Below, piece by piece: positions 52,866 to 60,083 of a stretch of DNA of 64,000 bases. Location of the stretch: NCBI RefSeq assembly GCF_006717075.1, contig NZ_VFQC01000001.1, positions 3,023,501-3,087,500 on the forward strand, written 5' to 3'. The notes beneath the pieces are model-generated. The model saw nothing but the letters and a program-made list of their open reading frames with translations. It searched no databases and had not been told where the DNA came from. This stretch comes from Haloactinospora alba (GTDB taxonomy: Bacteria > Actinomycetota > Actinomycetes > Streptosporangiales > Streptosporangiaceae). Numbering within the stretch: position 1 is the first letter of the stretch; each line of letters opens with the position of its first letter. The position numbers and the translations under genes are program-made.

Positions 52866-55016
52866 ATGGCGCACCAGCCCACCGGGAACGGCGGCACACA
52901 CAATGAGATGGGTGACGTGTGGGGCACCGGCATCCAGATACACGACGTGTACGGAAACGTCACACTCCACACCTCGTCCCCTGGCTGGAGCCCACCGCCA
53001 CGCGACTCCTGGCCCCGGATCACTGAGGCCGACCCGTACACACTCGGCGTCCACCGTGCCCGTCCGGGCTCCGAGAAGAGCGACCTCCTCCCGCCCTACG
53101 TCCCCCGCGACATGGACACCGAACTCCACCGGCGGATACGCCACGCCCGCGACAACGGCGGCGGGTTCATCCTCATCACCGGCGACTCCACCGCGGGAAA
53201 GACCCGTACCGCGCTGGAAGCACTACGCACGGAACTCCCCACCTGGCCAGTACTCATACCACCACGCAACGCGGAGCTCACCAATCTGGCGAGCAACGAC
53301 AGCGAGGGCGGCTACGTCCTTTGGCTGGACGACGCGGAAGCCCACCTCGGACCCCAAAGTCTGGACCCCACCCTGGTGGACCACCTCACCCGGACGGGAG
53401 TGGTGGTCATGGCGACCATGCGCCAACAGTTCTACGACACGTTCAAGAACACCCCCACCGCAGCGAACGAGGAACGCCACGATCGCATGGAACGCGACAT
53501 CGGCATGCGAGTCCTCACGATGGCTGAACAAGTAGAACTAGAGCGGGTGTGGAGTACGGAGGAGATCGATCGGACGGAAGACTTCGAGGACGCACGACTC
53601 GCTGAAGCCCACCGGCACCACGGGATATACGGCATCGCCGAGTACCTCGCCGCCGGTCCTCAGCTTCTGGAGGAATGGACCAGCGCTTACCGCGCCACCG
53701 CCCAGGGCGGCCACCCACGCGGCTACGCACTGGTCGCCGCCGCCGTGGACCTCGCCTGGGCTGGGATGACTTCTCCTGTTCCTGGCCATGTCCTAGAGAA
53801 GCTACACACCTGCTACCTCACCAACGCAGCTCCCCTCCGCCCCGAACCGCTGGCCGACGCCTGGCAGTGGGCCACCCGCCAACGCCACGGCGTCACCAGC
53901 CTCCTCCTGCCCGGTGACCTCGAGGAAACCACCTGGCGCCCCTTCGACTACCTCGTGGATCATCCCCACGAAGAAGAGATACCAGCACGGGTGTGGGAAG
54001 CCGCCCTCGAACACGCCCTCACTCAGGACGATCGTTTCACCGTCGGCGTCGCCGCATACCAGGCTGGTATTTCCGAGATCGCTGAAGCTGCGTGGCAACG
54101 CTCAGCCCATGACGGCGTCGTCGAGGCCATGTACAACCTCGGCCTCCTCCTCTACAGCCAAGGGCGTCTCACCAAAGCCGAAGGTTGGTGGACCACCGCA
54201 GCACGGACAGGCCGCATCGAGGCTATGGTCAACCTCGGCATCCTCCTCTACAGCCAAGGGCGTCTCACCAAAGCCGAACACTGGTACACCACCGCAGCAC
54301 GGACAGGCGATGTCGAGGCCATGTACAACCTCGGCATCCTCCTCTACAGCCAGAGGCGCTTCCTCGAAGCCGAACACTGGTGGACCACCGCAGCACGGAC
54401 AGGCCACACCGACGCTGTGGTCAACCTCGGCGTCCTTTGCGAGTACCAGAAACGCTTCGACGAAGCCGAACACTGGTACACCACCGCAGCACAAAAAGAT
54501 CACACCAGCGCCCTCGTCTACCTCGGCACCCTCATCTACGGCCAAGGGCGTCTCATCGAAGCCGAAGGTTGGTGGACCACCGCAGCACACGCAGGCGATA
54601 CCAACGCCATGAACAACCTCGGCGTCCTTTGCGAGTACCAGAAACGCTTCGACGAAGCCGAACACTGGCATACCGCCGCAGCACAAAAAGATCACACCAG
54701 CTCCATGGTCAACCTCGGCACCCTCATCGCTCGCCAGGGACGCTTCGAGGAGGCGAAACACTGGTGGATCACCGGAGCACACGCAGGCGAGAGCATCGCC
54801 ATGAACAACCTTGGCCTCCTCTTCAACCACCACGAGAAACGTGTCGAGGAGGCCGAACGCTGGTGGCGATTGGCGGCTGACCAAGGTCATAAAGACGCTA
54901 AACGTAACCTGGCTAAGCTGCGCCGGGGACAGAAAAGGAATGGCCAATCCCCGTCGCAAGGGAGGAAGACCACGTATCTGGGGCGCGTGATACGTGGTCT
55001 TTTCCGAGGTAAGTGA
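52866..55016 (+). CDS. NLR-like STAND NTPase with Sel1/TPR repeats, copy 2
   Basis: A 716-residue paralog of the 49854 gene, near-identical over the NTPase (GDSTAGKTRTALEALRTELP, YVLWLDDAEAHLGPQSLDP) and the helical domain. The N-terminal motif has diverged (THNEMGDVWGTGIQIHDVYG: GIQIHDV in place of VVQARDV). It has eight 32-residue repeats; the pair beginning VNLGVLCEYQKRFDEAEHW is duplicated as a 192-bp unit (54425 and 54617). The last ~45 residues are basic and differ from copy 1 (RKTTYLGRVIRGLFRGK), possibly membrane-targeting. ATG with ACGGGAGAG upstream. Confidence 0.8.
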   Translation: MAHQPTGNGGTHNEMGDVWGTGIQIHDVYGNVTLHTSSPGWSPPPRDSWPRITEADPYTLGVHRARPGSEKSDLLPPYVPRDMDTELHRRIRHARDNGGGFILITGDSTAGKTRTALEALRTELPTWPVLIPPRNAELTNLASNDSEGGYVLWLDDAEAHLGPQSLDPTLVDHLTRTGVVVMATMRQQFYDTFKNTPTAANEERHDRMERDIGMRVLTMAEQVELERVWSTEEIDRTEDFEDARLAEAHRHHGIYGIAEYLAAGPQLLEEWTSAYRATAQGGHPRGYALVAAAVDLAWAGMTSPVPGHVLEKLHTCYLTNAAPLRPEPLADAWQWATRQRHGVTSLLLPGDLEETTWRPFDYLVDHPHEEEIPARVWEAALEHALTQDDRFTVGVAAYQAGISEIAEAAWQRSAHDGVVEAMYNLGLLLYSQGRLTKAEGWWTTAARTGRIEAMVNLGILLYSQGRLTKAEHWYTTAARTGDVEAMYNLGILLYSQRRFLEAEHWWTTAARTGHTDAVVNLGVLCEYQKRFDEAEHWYTTAAQKDHTSALVYLGTLIYGQGRLIEAEGWWTTAAHAGDTNAMNNLGVLCEYQKRFDEAEHWHTAAAQKDHTSSMVNLGTLIARQGRFEEAKHWWITGAHAGESIAMNNLGLLFNHHEKRVEEAERWWRLAADQGHKDAKRNLAKLRRGQKRNGQSPSQGRKTTYLGRVIRGLFRGK

Positions 55017-55029
55017 GGTCAACGCGGGG

Positions 55030-55554
55030 CTAGCTCGTGAACCCTAGGGCGTGGGTGAGAAGCACGATCAGGGTGACGGTGCAGGTGTACGGGAGTACTT
55101 CCACGGCGGCGAAGTACACCCAGGCCTGCCCTCCCGTGCCCCGGAGCAGGCGGCACTTGAACCGTCGGTAACGACTGGGGACGCGCCGTGCGTGCCGGCG
55201 CCCGCGTGAGCGCGGGCGGGCCTCAGTTGCGGGACGGTTCTCTCGCTGGGGCGCGCACGCGGGAGCGCTCGCGGCGCTGCGGCTGATTTGAGAGTGCGCC
55301 GGAACGTGAGGTGAGAGTGCCGGGGTCTCTCGGGCAGTGTGGTGACGCATCCAGGCGGGAGCCTCGCCGTTGCGGCGCCGGTAGGCGACGCGGGGATTCC
55401 CGGAGTACGGATCGGGTTCGCTGGTGTAGTGGGGCTGCTGCTGTCGTTTCTGGGCGGGAACGCGGCTGAACCGCTGGCCGTGGCGGGCTCGCAGCACGGC
55501 ACGCACCCGCTCGTTGGCGGGGGCGGGAGACCGGGTGGTTTCCGGGAGAGTCAT
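55030..55554 (-). CDS. Arg-rich protein with C-terminal membrane helix
   Basis: A 174-residue protein. It begins TLPETTRSPAPANERVRAVL; residues ~30-140 are Arg/Pro/Ala-rich and probably disordered; a hydrophobic segment VYFAAVEVLPYTCTVTLIVLL lies at about 145-165. ATG at 55554 with AGGAAACACC upstream; the frame extends but loses support. Unknown function. Similar short proteins often accompany Xre/DUF397 loci in actinomycetes. Confidence 0.55.
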   Translation of the reverse strand: MTLPETTRSPAPANERVRAVLRARHGQRFSRVPAQKRQQQPHYTSEPDPYSGNPRVAYRRRNGEAPAWMRHHTARETPALSPHVPAHSQISRSAASAPACAPQRENRPATEARPRSRGRRHARRVPSRYRRFKCRLLRGTGGQAWVYFAAVEVLPYTCTVTLIVLLTHALGFTS

Positions 55555-55691
55555 GGTGTTTCCTGTTCCGTGTGTCGCTCCCCGGTGGAAGCGTTCGTGG
55601 TTGCCGGTGCGCGGTGGAGGGCGGGGAGAGTGGGGCCTGTGGGGCGGTAACGGAGGCTGGCCCGCCCCACAGGAGGAGTGACGACGCCGAT

Positions 55692-56060
55692 TCAGGCGCG
55701 GTCGTGCAGGATGAGGATGTTGCGGACACGGCGTGCCACCTCTGCCGCGTCCTCGACGGGGAGGAGGCGTTCCATCTGGGGTTCTGCGATTTCGGCCCGG
55801 AACCGTTCGCCCGGCCACAGCAGCCACCACCATGGGTGAGCGCTCACCGGGTCGGGCCGCAGGATCGCCCGCTGGCCGAAGGCCCCGGAGCGCCACCCCA
55901 CGAAACGGTTCGGTGGCCACGCGTCAACCACGGAGATCGACACGTCCACGTCAGCCGCCACAGTGTGCCGTTCCAGCTCCTTGGCCAGAGCGAACAGCGG
56001 ATGCTGCGGTGAGTAGCGGCCGTAGACAGCGGAGTCGGGAGAAGAGGAGTGCTCATGCAT
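55692..56060 (-). CDS. Small hypothetical protein divergent from the Xre regulator
   Basis: A 122-residue soluble protein (YSPQHPLFALAKELERHTVAAD, RPDPVSAHPWWWLLWP, EDAAEVARRVRNILILHDRA). Not recognised. It is divergently placed from the Xre gene, with the two palindromic operators in the shared intergenic region, so it is probably under the same control. Confidence 0.6.
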   Translation of the reverse strand: MHEHSSSPDSAVYGRYSPQHPLFALAKELERHTVAADVDVSISVVDAWPPNRFVGWRSGAFGQRAILRPDPVSAHPWWWLLWPGERFRAEIAEPQMERLLPVEDAAEVARRVRNILILHDRA

Positions 56061-56127
56061 ACGTCACCACCTGGGTTGAGGAGGACTGGAAGCTCTTCGT
56101 GTTCAACCAGCCACCAAACATATTAAT

Positions 56128-56168
56128 ACCCTGAGGGTAAATTTCAATAGCATTTTTGCCCTCAGGGC
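56128..56168. promoter_or_regulatory. Two palindromic operators, likely Xre autoregulatory
   Basis: Two perfect 11-bp dyads, ACCCTGAGGGT (56128-56138) and GCCCTCAGGGC (56158-56168), each followed by AAATTT, with centres 30 bp apart (about three helical turns) in AT-rich DNA between divergent genes. Expected binding sites of the Xre protein at 56230. Confidence 0.65.
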
Positions 56169-56229
56169 AAATTTGTGGATGTGCTGAGCACTCTATGCTC
56201 ACTAGCTAGCCGCAACCGTTGGAGGAGCT

Positions 56230-57087
56230 GTGCCGGACGACACCAGCCAGACAGTGCGCCACCGGCGTGTATCCGGAGAGCTGAAGAGACTCCGCGAAGA
56301 GCAAGGGCTGGGGACCGTAGAGGTGTCCCAACGAATGAACTGGGACCGGACGAAACTCAACCGCATCGAACGCGGAGACTGGAAGCGACTCAAGGAGCAG
56401 GATGTTCGAGGACTCGCCCAGCTCTACGGCGTAACCGAGGAAGCCAAGCAGGACGCGCTCGTCGCGATGGCCAAGCAAGCCAAACAGAAGGGATGGTGGG
56501 CGCGCTATTCCGACCTGCTCGGTGCAGGGACCTACATCAGCCTAGAAGCGGAAGCCTCCAAGCTGCGCTTCTATGGCGGGATGATGGTTCCGGGACTACT
56601 CCAGACCTCCGGCTACGCACGAGCCCTCATCCGAGGATCAGGTGTGGACGATGAGGCCGAAGTCAAACGGCGGCTGGAAGCCCGCCTTACCCGCCAAAAG
56701 CTCCTCGATAGCGAAGGCTCCCCTGAGATCCGAGCCATCGTCGATGAAGCTGCTCTTCGGAAACACATTGGCGGAAAGCTCACCATGCGAGAGCAGCTAC
56801 TCCACCTGATGCTGCTCAATGACCAGGGGGCCGCACACATCCATGTTCTCCCTGACAGCGCCGGCGCGCACCAATCACTGACAGGCCAGTTCGCTCTTTT
56901 GGACTTCCCCTCGAAGGAGCAGGACCCCGTGGTATTCATCGACATCTCACGGGATGGCTTGTTCATGGAAGACCCTGACGATATCAGGACATATACGGTA
57001 ATCTACGACAGTCTGTGCCAAGCCGCGTTCTCCCCCGAAGCATCGAACGAACACATGGCACACCTTGTCGACACGTTGGCGGAGTAA
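56230..57087 (+). CDS. Xre-family regulator with DUF5753 domain
   Basis: A 285-residue helix-turn-helix regulator. HTH at residues ~14-60 (ELKRLREEQGLGTVEVSQRM and LNRIERGDWKRL), then a DUF5753 domain (YGGMMVPGLLQTSGYARALI, RLTRQKLLDSEG, LLDFPSKEQDPVVFID). This is the usual partner of DUF397 genes in actinomycetes (Scr1-type), sometimes described as antitoxin-like. GTG start with GGAGGAGCT upstream. DUF397 gene follows after 7 bp. Confidence 0.9.
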   Translation: MPDDTSQTVRHRRVSGELKRLREEQGLGTVEVSQRMNWDRTKLNRIERGDWKRLKEQDVRGLAQLYGVTEEAKQDALVAMAKQAKQKGWWARYSDLLGAGTYISLEAEASKLRFYGGMMVPGLLQTSGYARALIRGSGVDDEAEVKRRLEARLTRQKLLDSEGSPEIRAIVDEAALRKHIGGKLTMREQLLHLMLLNDQGAAHIHVLPDSAGAHQSLTGQFALLDFPSKEQDPVVFIDISRDGLFMEDPDDIRTYTVIYDSLCQAAFSPEASNEHMAHLVDTLAE

Positions 57088-57094
57088 TACAAAA

Positions 57095-57277
57095 ATGACA
57101 AGCGAGCTGAACTGGAAGAAGAGCAGCTACAGCAGCGGACAAGGACAAGAGTGCGTGGAGGCAACCCAAAAAGACTCAGGCACGATAAAAATCAGAGATT
57201 CGAAAAATAAAAACGAAAGCGAATTAGAATTTAAACACAAAGAGTGGGGTAATTTTATTGGAAAAATAAAACACTAA
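57095..57277 (+). CDS. DUF397 small protein
   Basis: A 60-residue protein with the DUF397 core WKKSSYSSGQGQECVEA and IRDSKN, and a C-terminal F-K-H-K-E-W segment. It is co-transcribed with the Xre gene. The second half is AT-rich with AAA/AAT-biased codons, unlike the first half, and it is slightly shorter than usual and lysine-rich. Its last codon overlaps the convergent gene by 4 bp. Confidence 0.85.
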   Translation: MTSELNWKKSSYSSGQGQECVEATQKDSGTIKIRDSKNKNESELEFKHKEWGNFIGKIKH

Positions 57278-58029
57278 GATGATGGAATCCATAGGTTCAA
57301 ATCCAGGTCAACCCTTCTCACTATCTTTTTTATTTCGTTTTCAAATGCTTCTTTAGGAACCAAGGAATCATCATGCCCATTAGCATTGCTAGACATTTCT
57401 ATCTTATATACCACCCCTCTAGTCTGAACTAGAGACAGGTATGTAACATTATCTTCTTTTTTTCCATAAAAGAAAAAAGAATTATCCGACATTTTGGACT
57501 TGCCCTTATCCTCAACAGAAGAAAAGCTCGGCTCCACTTCTTTTTTCTTTTTTCTAAAATCGTTTTTAGCAATCTCTTCAGGAGAATTTTCTCTATCACT
57601 ATTTATGATTGCATTGTATGATAATTTAAAATTCCAAGGATTCAATGATTCATAATCTGGATACAGCTCCCACTTACAGTCATCAGAGACCGTCCTTCCT
57701 CCTCCTCTTTCTTCATCTTTATAGGAATCATCGGAATCTAGGCGGTTTACATTAATTTTCGATATTGATCTTATTGTAGTAGAACAAAGATCTAGCTCAC
57801 CAGAATCAAGCGACGATTGCGGACTCCCAGTGGCATTGCTTGGTATTTCACCATCGCCCTCACTCTCCTGTTCATGGTTTTCAGAAAACCCGAAAACCAT
57901 TTTCACCGCTCCTGCAGCCACACCCACCACCAAAAACGCAGCCATCGTTCCGCACCCGAACATCATCAGGAAGGCGCGCCAGCCGCTCACTCCTTGTTTG
58001 CTCTTGGGCGGGTTCTCACGCTCGGACAT
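57274..58029 (-). CDS. Membrane-anchored extracytoplasmic protein, AT-rich
   Basis: A 251-residue protein. A short cytosolic N-terminus, a helix (about residues 18-45, FLMMFGCGTMAAFLVVGVAAG), then an acidic extracytoplasmic domain with two Cys (LCSTTIR and DDCKWELYPDYESL), as in DUF3558-like lipoprotein domains. The first ~50 codons are GC-rich, the rest AT-rich with a clean boundary near 57880. Function unknown. The 3' end overlaps the DUF397 gene. Confidence 0.65.
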   Translation of the reverse strand: MSERENPPKSKQGVSGWRAFLMMFGCGTMAAFLVVGVAAGAVKMVFGFSENHEQESEGDGEIPSNATGSPQSSLDSGELDLCSTTIRSISKINVNRLDSDDSYKDEERGGGRTVSDDCKWELYPDYESLNPWNFKLSYNAIINSDRENSPEEIAKNDFRKKKKEVEPSFSSVEDKGKSKMSDNSFFFYGKKEDNVTYLSLVQTRGVVYKIEMSSNANGHDDSLVPKEAFENEIKKIVRRVDLDLNLWIPSS

Positions 58030-58090
58030 CTCGTTTCCTTGTTCTAAGATTCTGCGAGAGTAATAGCGCCAACTTGTCAGGGTCGTTTCC

Positions 58091-59251
58091 CTACTTGTCC
58101 AGTTGCGCCTTCACGTCGGGGTGTTCCAGCGGGCGGGTGAAGCCCACGATGTCGGATCGCCCGGGAGCGTCGTATTCCGCCGTCGCTATGGGACCGCAGT
58201 TGCTGCAGCGGGCTTCGACCATGAGGCCGTCGCCCACCACCATTCCAACGTGCCCGGGGCCATCGGGTTCGTTGGATCTGGACACGTCGAAGAACACGAA
58301 ATCACCGGGTTGCTCGTTCCCCGGCTCGACCTCCGGACCGAATTTCCACTGATCCTGGGAGATCCTCGGTATGGAGACCCCGATGCTCTGGTAAGCCTTC
58401 ATCAACAGGCCGGAACAGTCGAACGCGGCGGGACCGGTCGCACCATAGACATAGGGTTTCCCGCGCTGGTCGAGCGCCCAGTCCACGACGGCCTGCGACG
58501 CATCGTCCGGAGCCTGGCCGATCGGTTCGCCCTCCTGGTTGAATTCGCACGCAACAGCGGCCTGGGTTGCCGAACTGGTGTCGAAGTCACCGTCGGCGTA
58601 CTGGTTCGCCCAGTCCATCACGTCGTCCACGTACCACCAGGCGTGGTTGTAGCCGTAGATGGCCTCCCGCATATTGTCCTCGGCACCGTGCGCGATCAGA
58701 TAATCGGCGGCGGACGGAATGGCGTCGGCCGGGTCGTAGACGCTCACTGTGCCATCGTCGTTGCCGTCCTGCCCGTAGCCTTCCTCGGGGCGCTCGTCGG
58801 CGTCCATGACGGGCTCTCCGCCCCAGCTGTTCCCCGCCGCGGAACCGTCCTTGGCGCCGAACTGCATCGGTCCGGCGGCACCCCAGTCGTTGTGTCCCTC
58901 GGTGATCCCGGGACCGTCCCACCGGCCGTGTTTGCTCTCCACCTGGCCCACCCCGGCGAGGATGTTCCACGGGATACCCTTCTCCTCGCCGGTCTCCCGG
59001 TAGATCTCGAGGTAGTTCTCCGGAATGGAGTCCTCGGCGTAGCCGCTGCTGTCCGCCTGTTCCACGTTCCCGTCCGGGGTGCACTGCAGCCCTCCGGCGG
59101 CGTTGAACGCGCCCGGGTTCATGGTCGCCACCGGAATCACGATGACGGCCAGGGCGACGATCCCGGCCACGAGCACCCCCACGCCGACAGCCAGACGCGT
59201 GGCGAAGGAGCCCTGGTCCGAGGGAACATCGGTGCTGAAGAGGGAGATCAT
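58091..59251 (-). CDS. Lytic transglycosylase-NlpC/P60 cell-wall hydrolase (T4SS type)
   Basis: A 386-residue exported enzyme that opens peptidoglycan for a secretion or conjugation channel. A membrane helix lies at residues ~18-43. A lysozyme-like transglycosylase domain follows (VGQVESKHG with catalytic Glu105; GAAGPMQFG; YGYNHAWWYVDDVMDWA). The C-terminal NlpC/P60 domain has Cys279 (FDCSGL) and His334 (GHVGMVVG). The architecture matches the Orf14/TraG-like hydrolases of Gram-positive conjugative elements. It is the most distal gene of the conjugation cluster seen here. Confidence 0.9.
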   Translation of the reverse strand: MISLFSTDVPSDQGSFATRLAVGVGVLVAGIVALAVIVIPVATMNPGAFNAAGGLQCTPDGNVEQADSSGYAEDSIPENYLEIYRETGEEKGIPWNILAGVGQVESKHGRWDGPGITEGHNDWGAAGPMQFGAKDGSAAGNSWGGEPVMDADERPEEGYGQDGNDDGTVSVYDPADAIPSAADYLIAHGAEDNMREAIYGYNHAWWYVDDVMDWANQYADGDFDTSSATQAAVACEFNQEGEPIGQAPDDASQAVVDWALDQRGKPYVYGATGPAAFDCSGLLMKAYQSIGVSIPRISQDQWKFGPEVEPGNEQPGDFVFFDVSRSNEPDGPGHVGMVVGDGLMVEARCSNCGPIATAEYDAPGRSDIVGFTRPLEHPDVKAQLDK

Positions 59252-59310
59252 TCCGTCACCTGTGGCGATAGCTCGGGGGTGTCGCGTTCACGACGGGATG
59301 TGCTCGGGGG

Positions 59311-59976
59311 TCACTGTTGGCTTCCCAGGTTTCCGGCGTCGGCGGGCTGGAAGTCGTACACCTTCCACTCGCCACTTTCCCGCTGCACTGTCACGGCGAA
59401 CTCGCCGAGGTCCTCGTCCGCACCGTCCTCGCCCTCGACGATCGACTGGGCGGTGACAGTGAAAACGATCGACTCGTCTCCGAAGCTGCGGATGGTTTCC
59501 ACGTTGGCCCGCCCCTCGGCCACGGCCTCCTTCTCGGCCATCTCCTGCCACAGCGCGCCCGCACCGGAGCTTTCCTGGAGGGTCTCGGCGTACTCGTCGG
59601 TGGCGAGTTCCTCCATGGAGGAGTAGTACTCCTCGGGGGAACCGGAGTAGTCGATGGTGCCGTAGGCTTCGGCGAACCCCTGGGCGGTGGCCGCCGCCGC
59701 CTTGAACTCCCCCTCCTCGAACGGGAGCCACGCGAGGACGTCCATGTCGTCTATGTCCGTGGTGGGGATCGGGCTCGGCGGGCTGGTGGCGGGTTCTCCT
59801 CCCCTGCCTCCGTCGTCGCTGGAGTCTCGCTGCGCGTCGTCGGAGCGCTGCTGCTCCTCCTCGTCCCCGTCGCCGCTGAAGCCACCCATGCTGAGGTAGA
59901 TCCCGAACACGACGAGTACCGCGACGACAGCGCCGAAAACGAGCCGCTGCTGTCCGTCAGAGAGGGGTTTGGGCAT
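59311..59976 (-). CDS. NTF2-like conjugal transfer protein (TcpC/VirB8-like)
   Basis: A 221-residue protein with a membrane helix at residues ~10-30, an acidic/Ser/Pro-rich linker (30-75), and an NTF2-like domain (FKAAAATAQGFAEAYGTIDY... to VTVQRESGEWKVYDFQPAD). This matches single-pass periplasmic-side scaffold proteins of Gram-positive type IV systems. It lies between the VirB6-like and hydrolase genes in one operon. Confidence 0.75.
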   Translation of the reverse strand: MPKPLSDGQQRLVFGAVVAVLVVFGIYLSMGGFSGDGDEEEQQRSDDAQRDSSDDGGRGGEPATSPPSPIPTTDIDDMDVLAWLPFEEGEFKAAAATAQGFAEAYGTIDYSGSPEEYYSSMEELATDEYAETLQESSGAGALWQEMAEKEAVAEGRANVETIRSFGDESIVFTVTAQSIVEGEDGADEDLGEFAVTVQRESGEWKVYDFQPADAGNLGSQQ

Positions 59977-60083
59977 CGCTGGATGTTCCTAGGTCACGTT
60001 CGGGGCGGTCAGTGCGAGCGGTGGCCCGGCCGTGACGACGCTGAGACGCACCACCCACGGCCGGGTAAGACCGGTGGAGGGCA

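Noticed and set aside
54140..54810. Direct 96-bp repeats as a possible CRISPR-like array
   Set aside because: They are in-frame units of the 32-residue Sel1/TPR repeats with no unique spacers.
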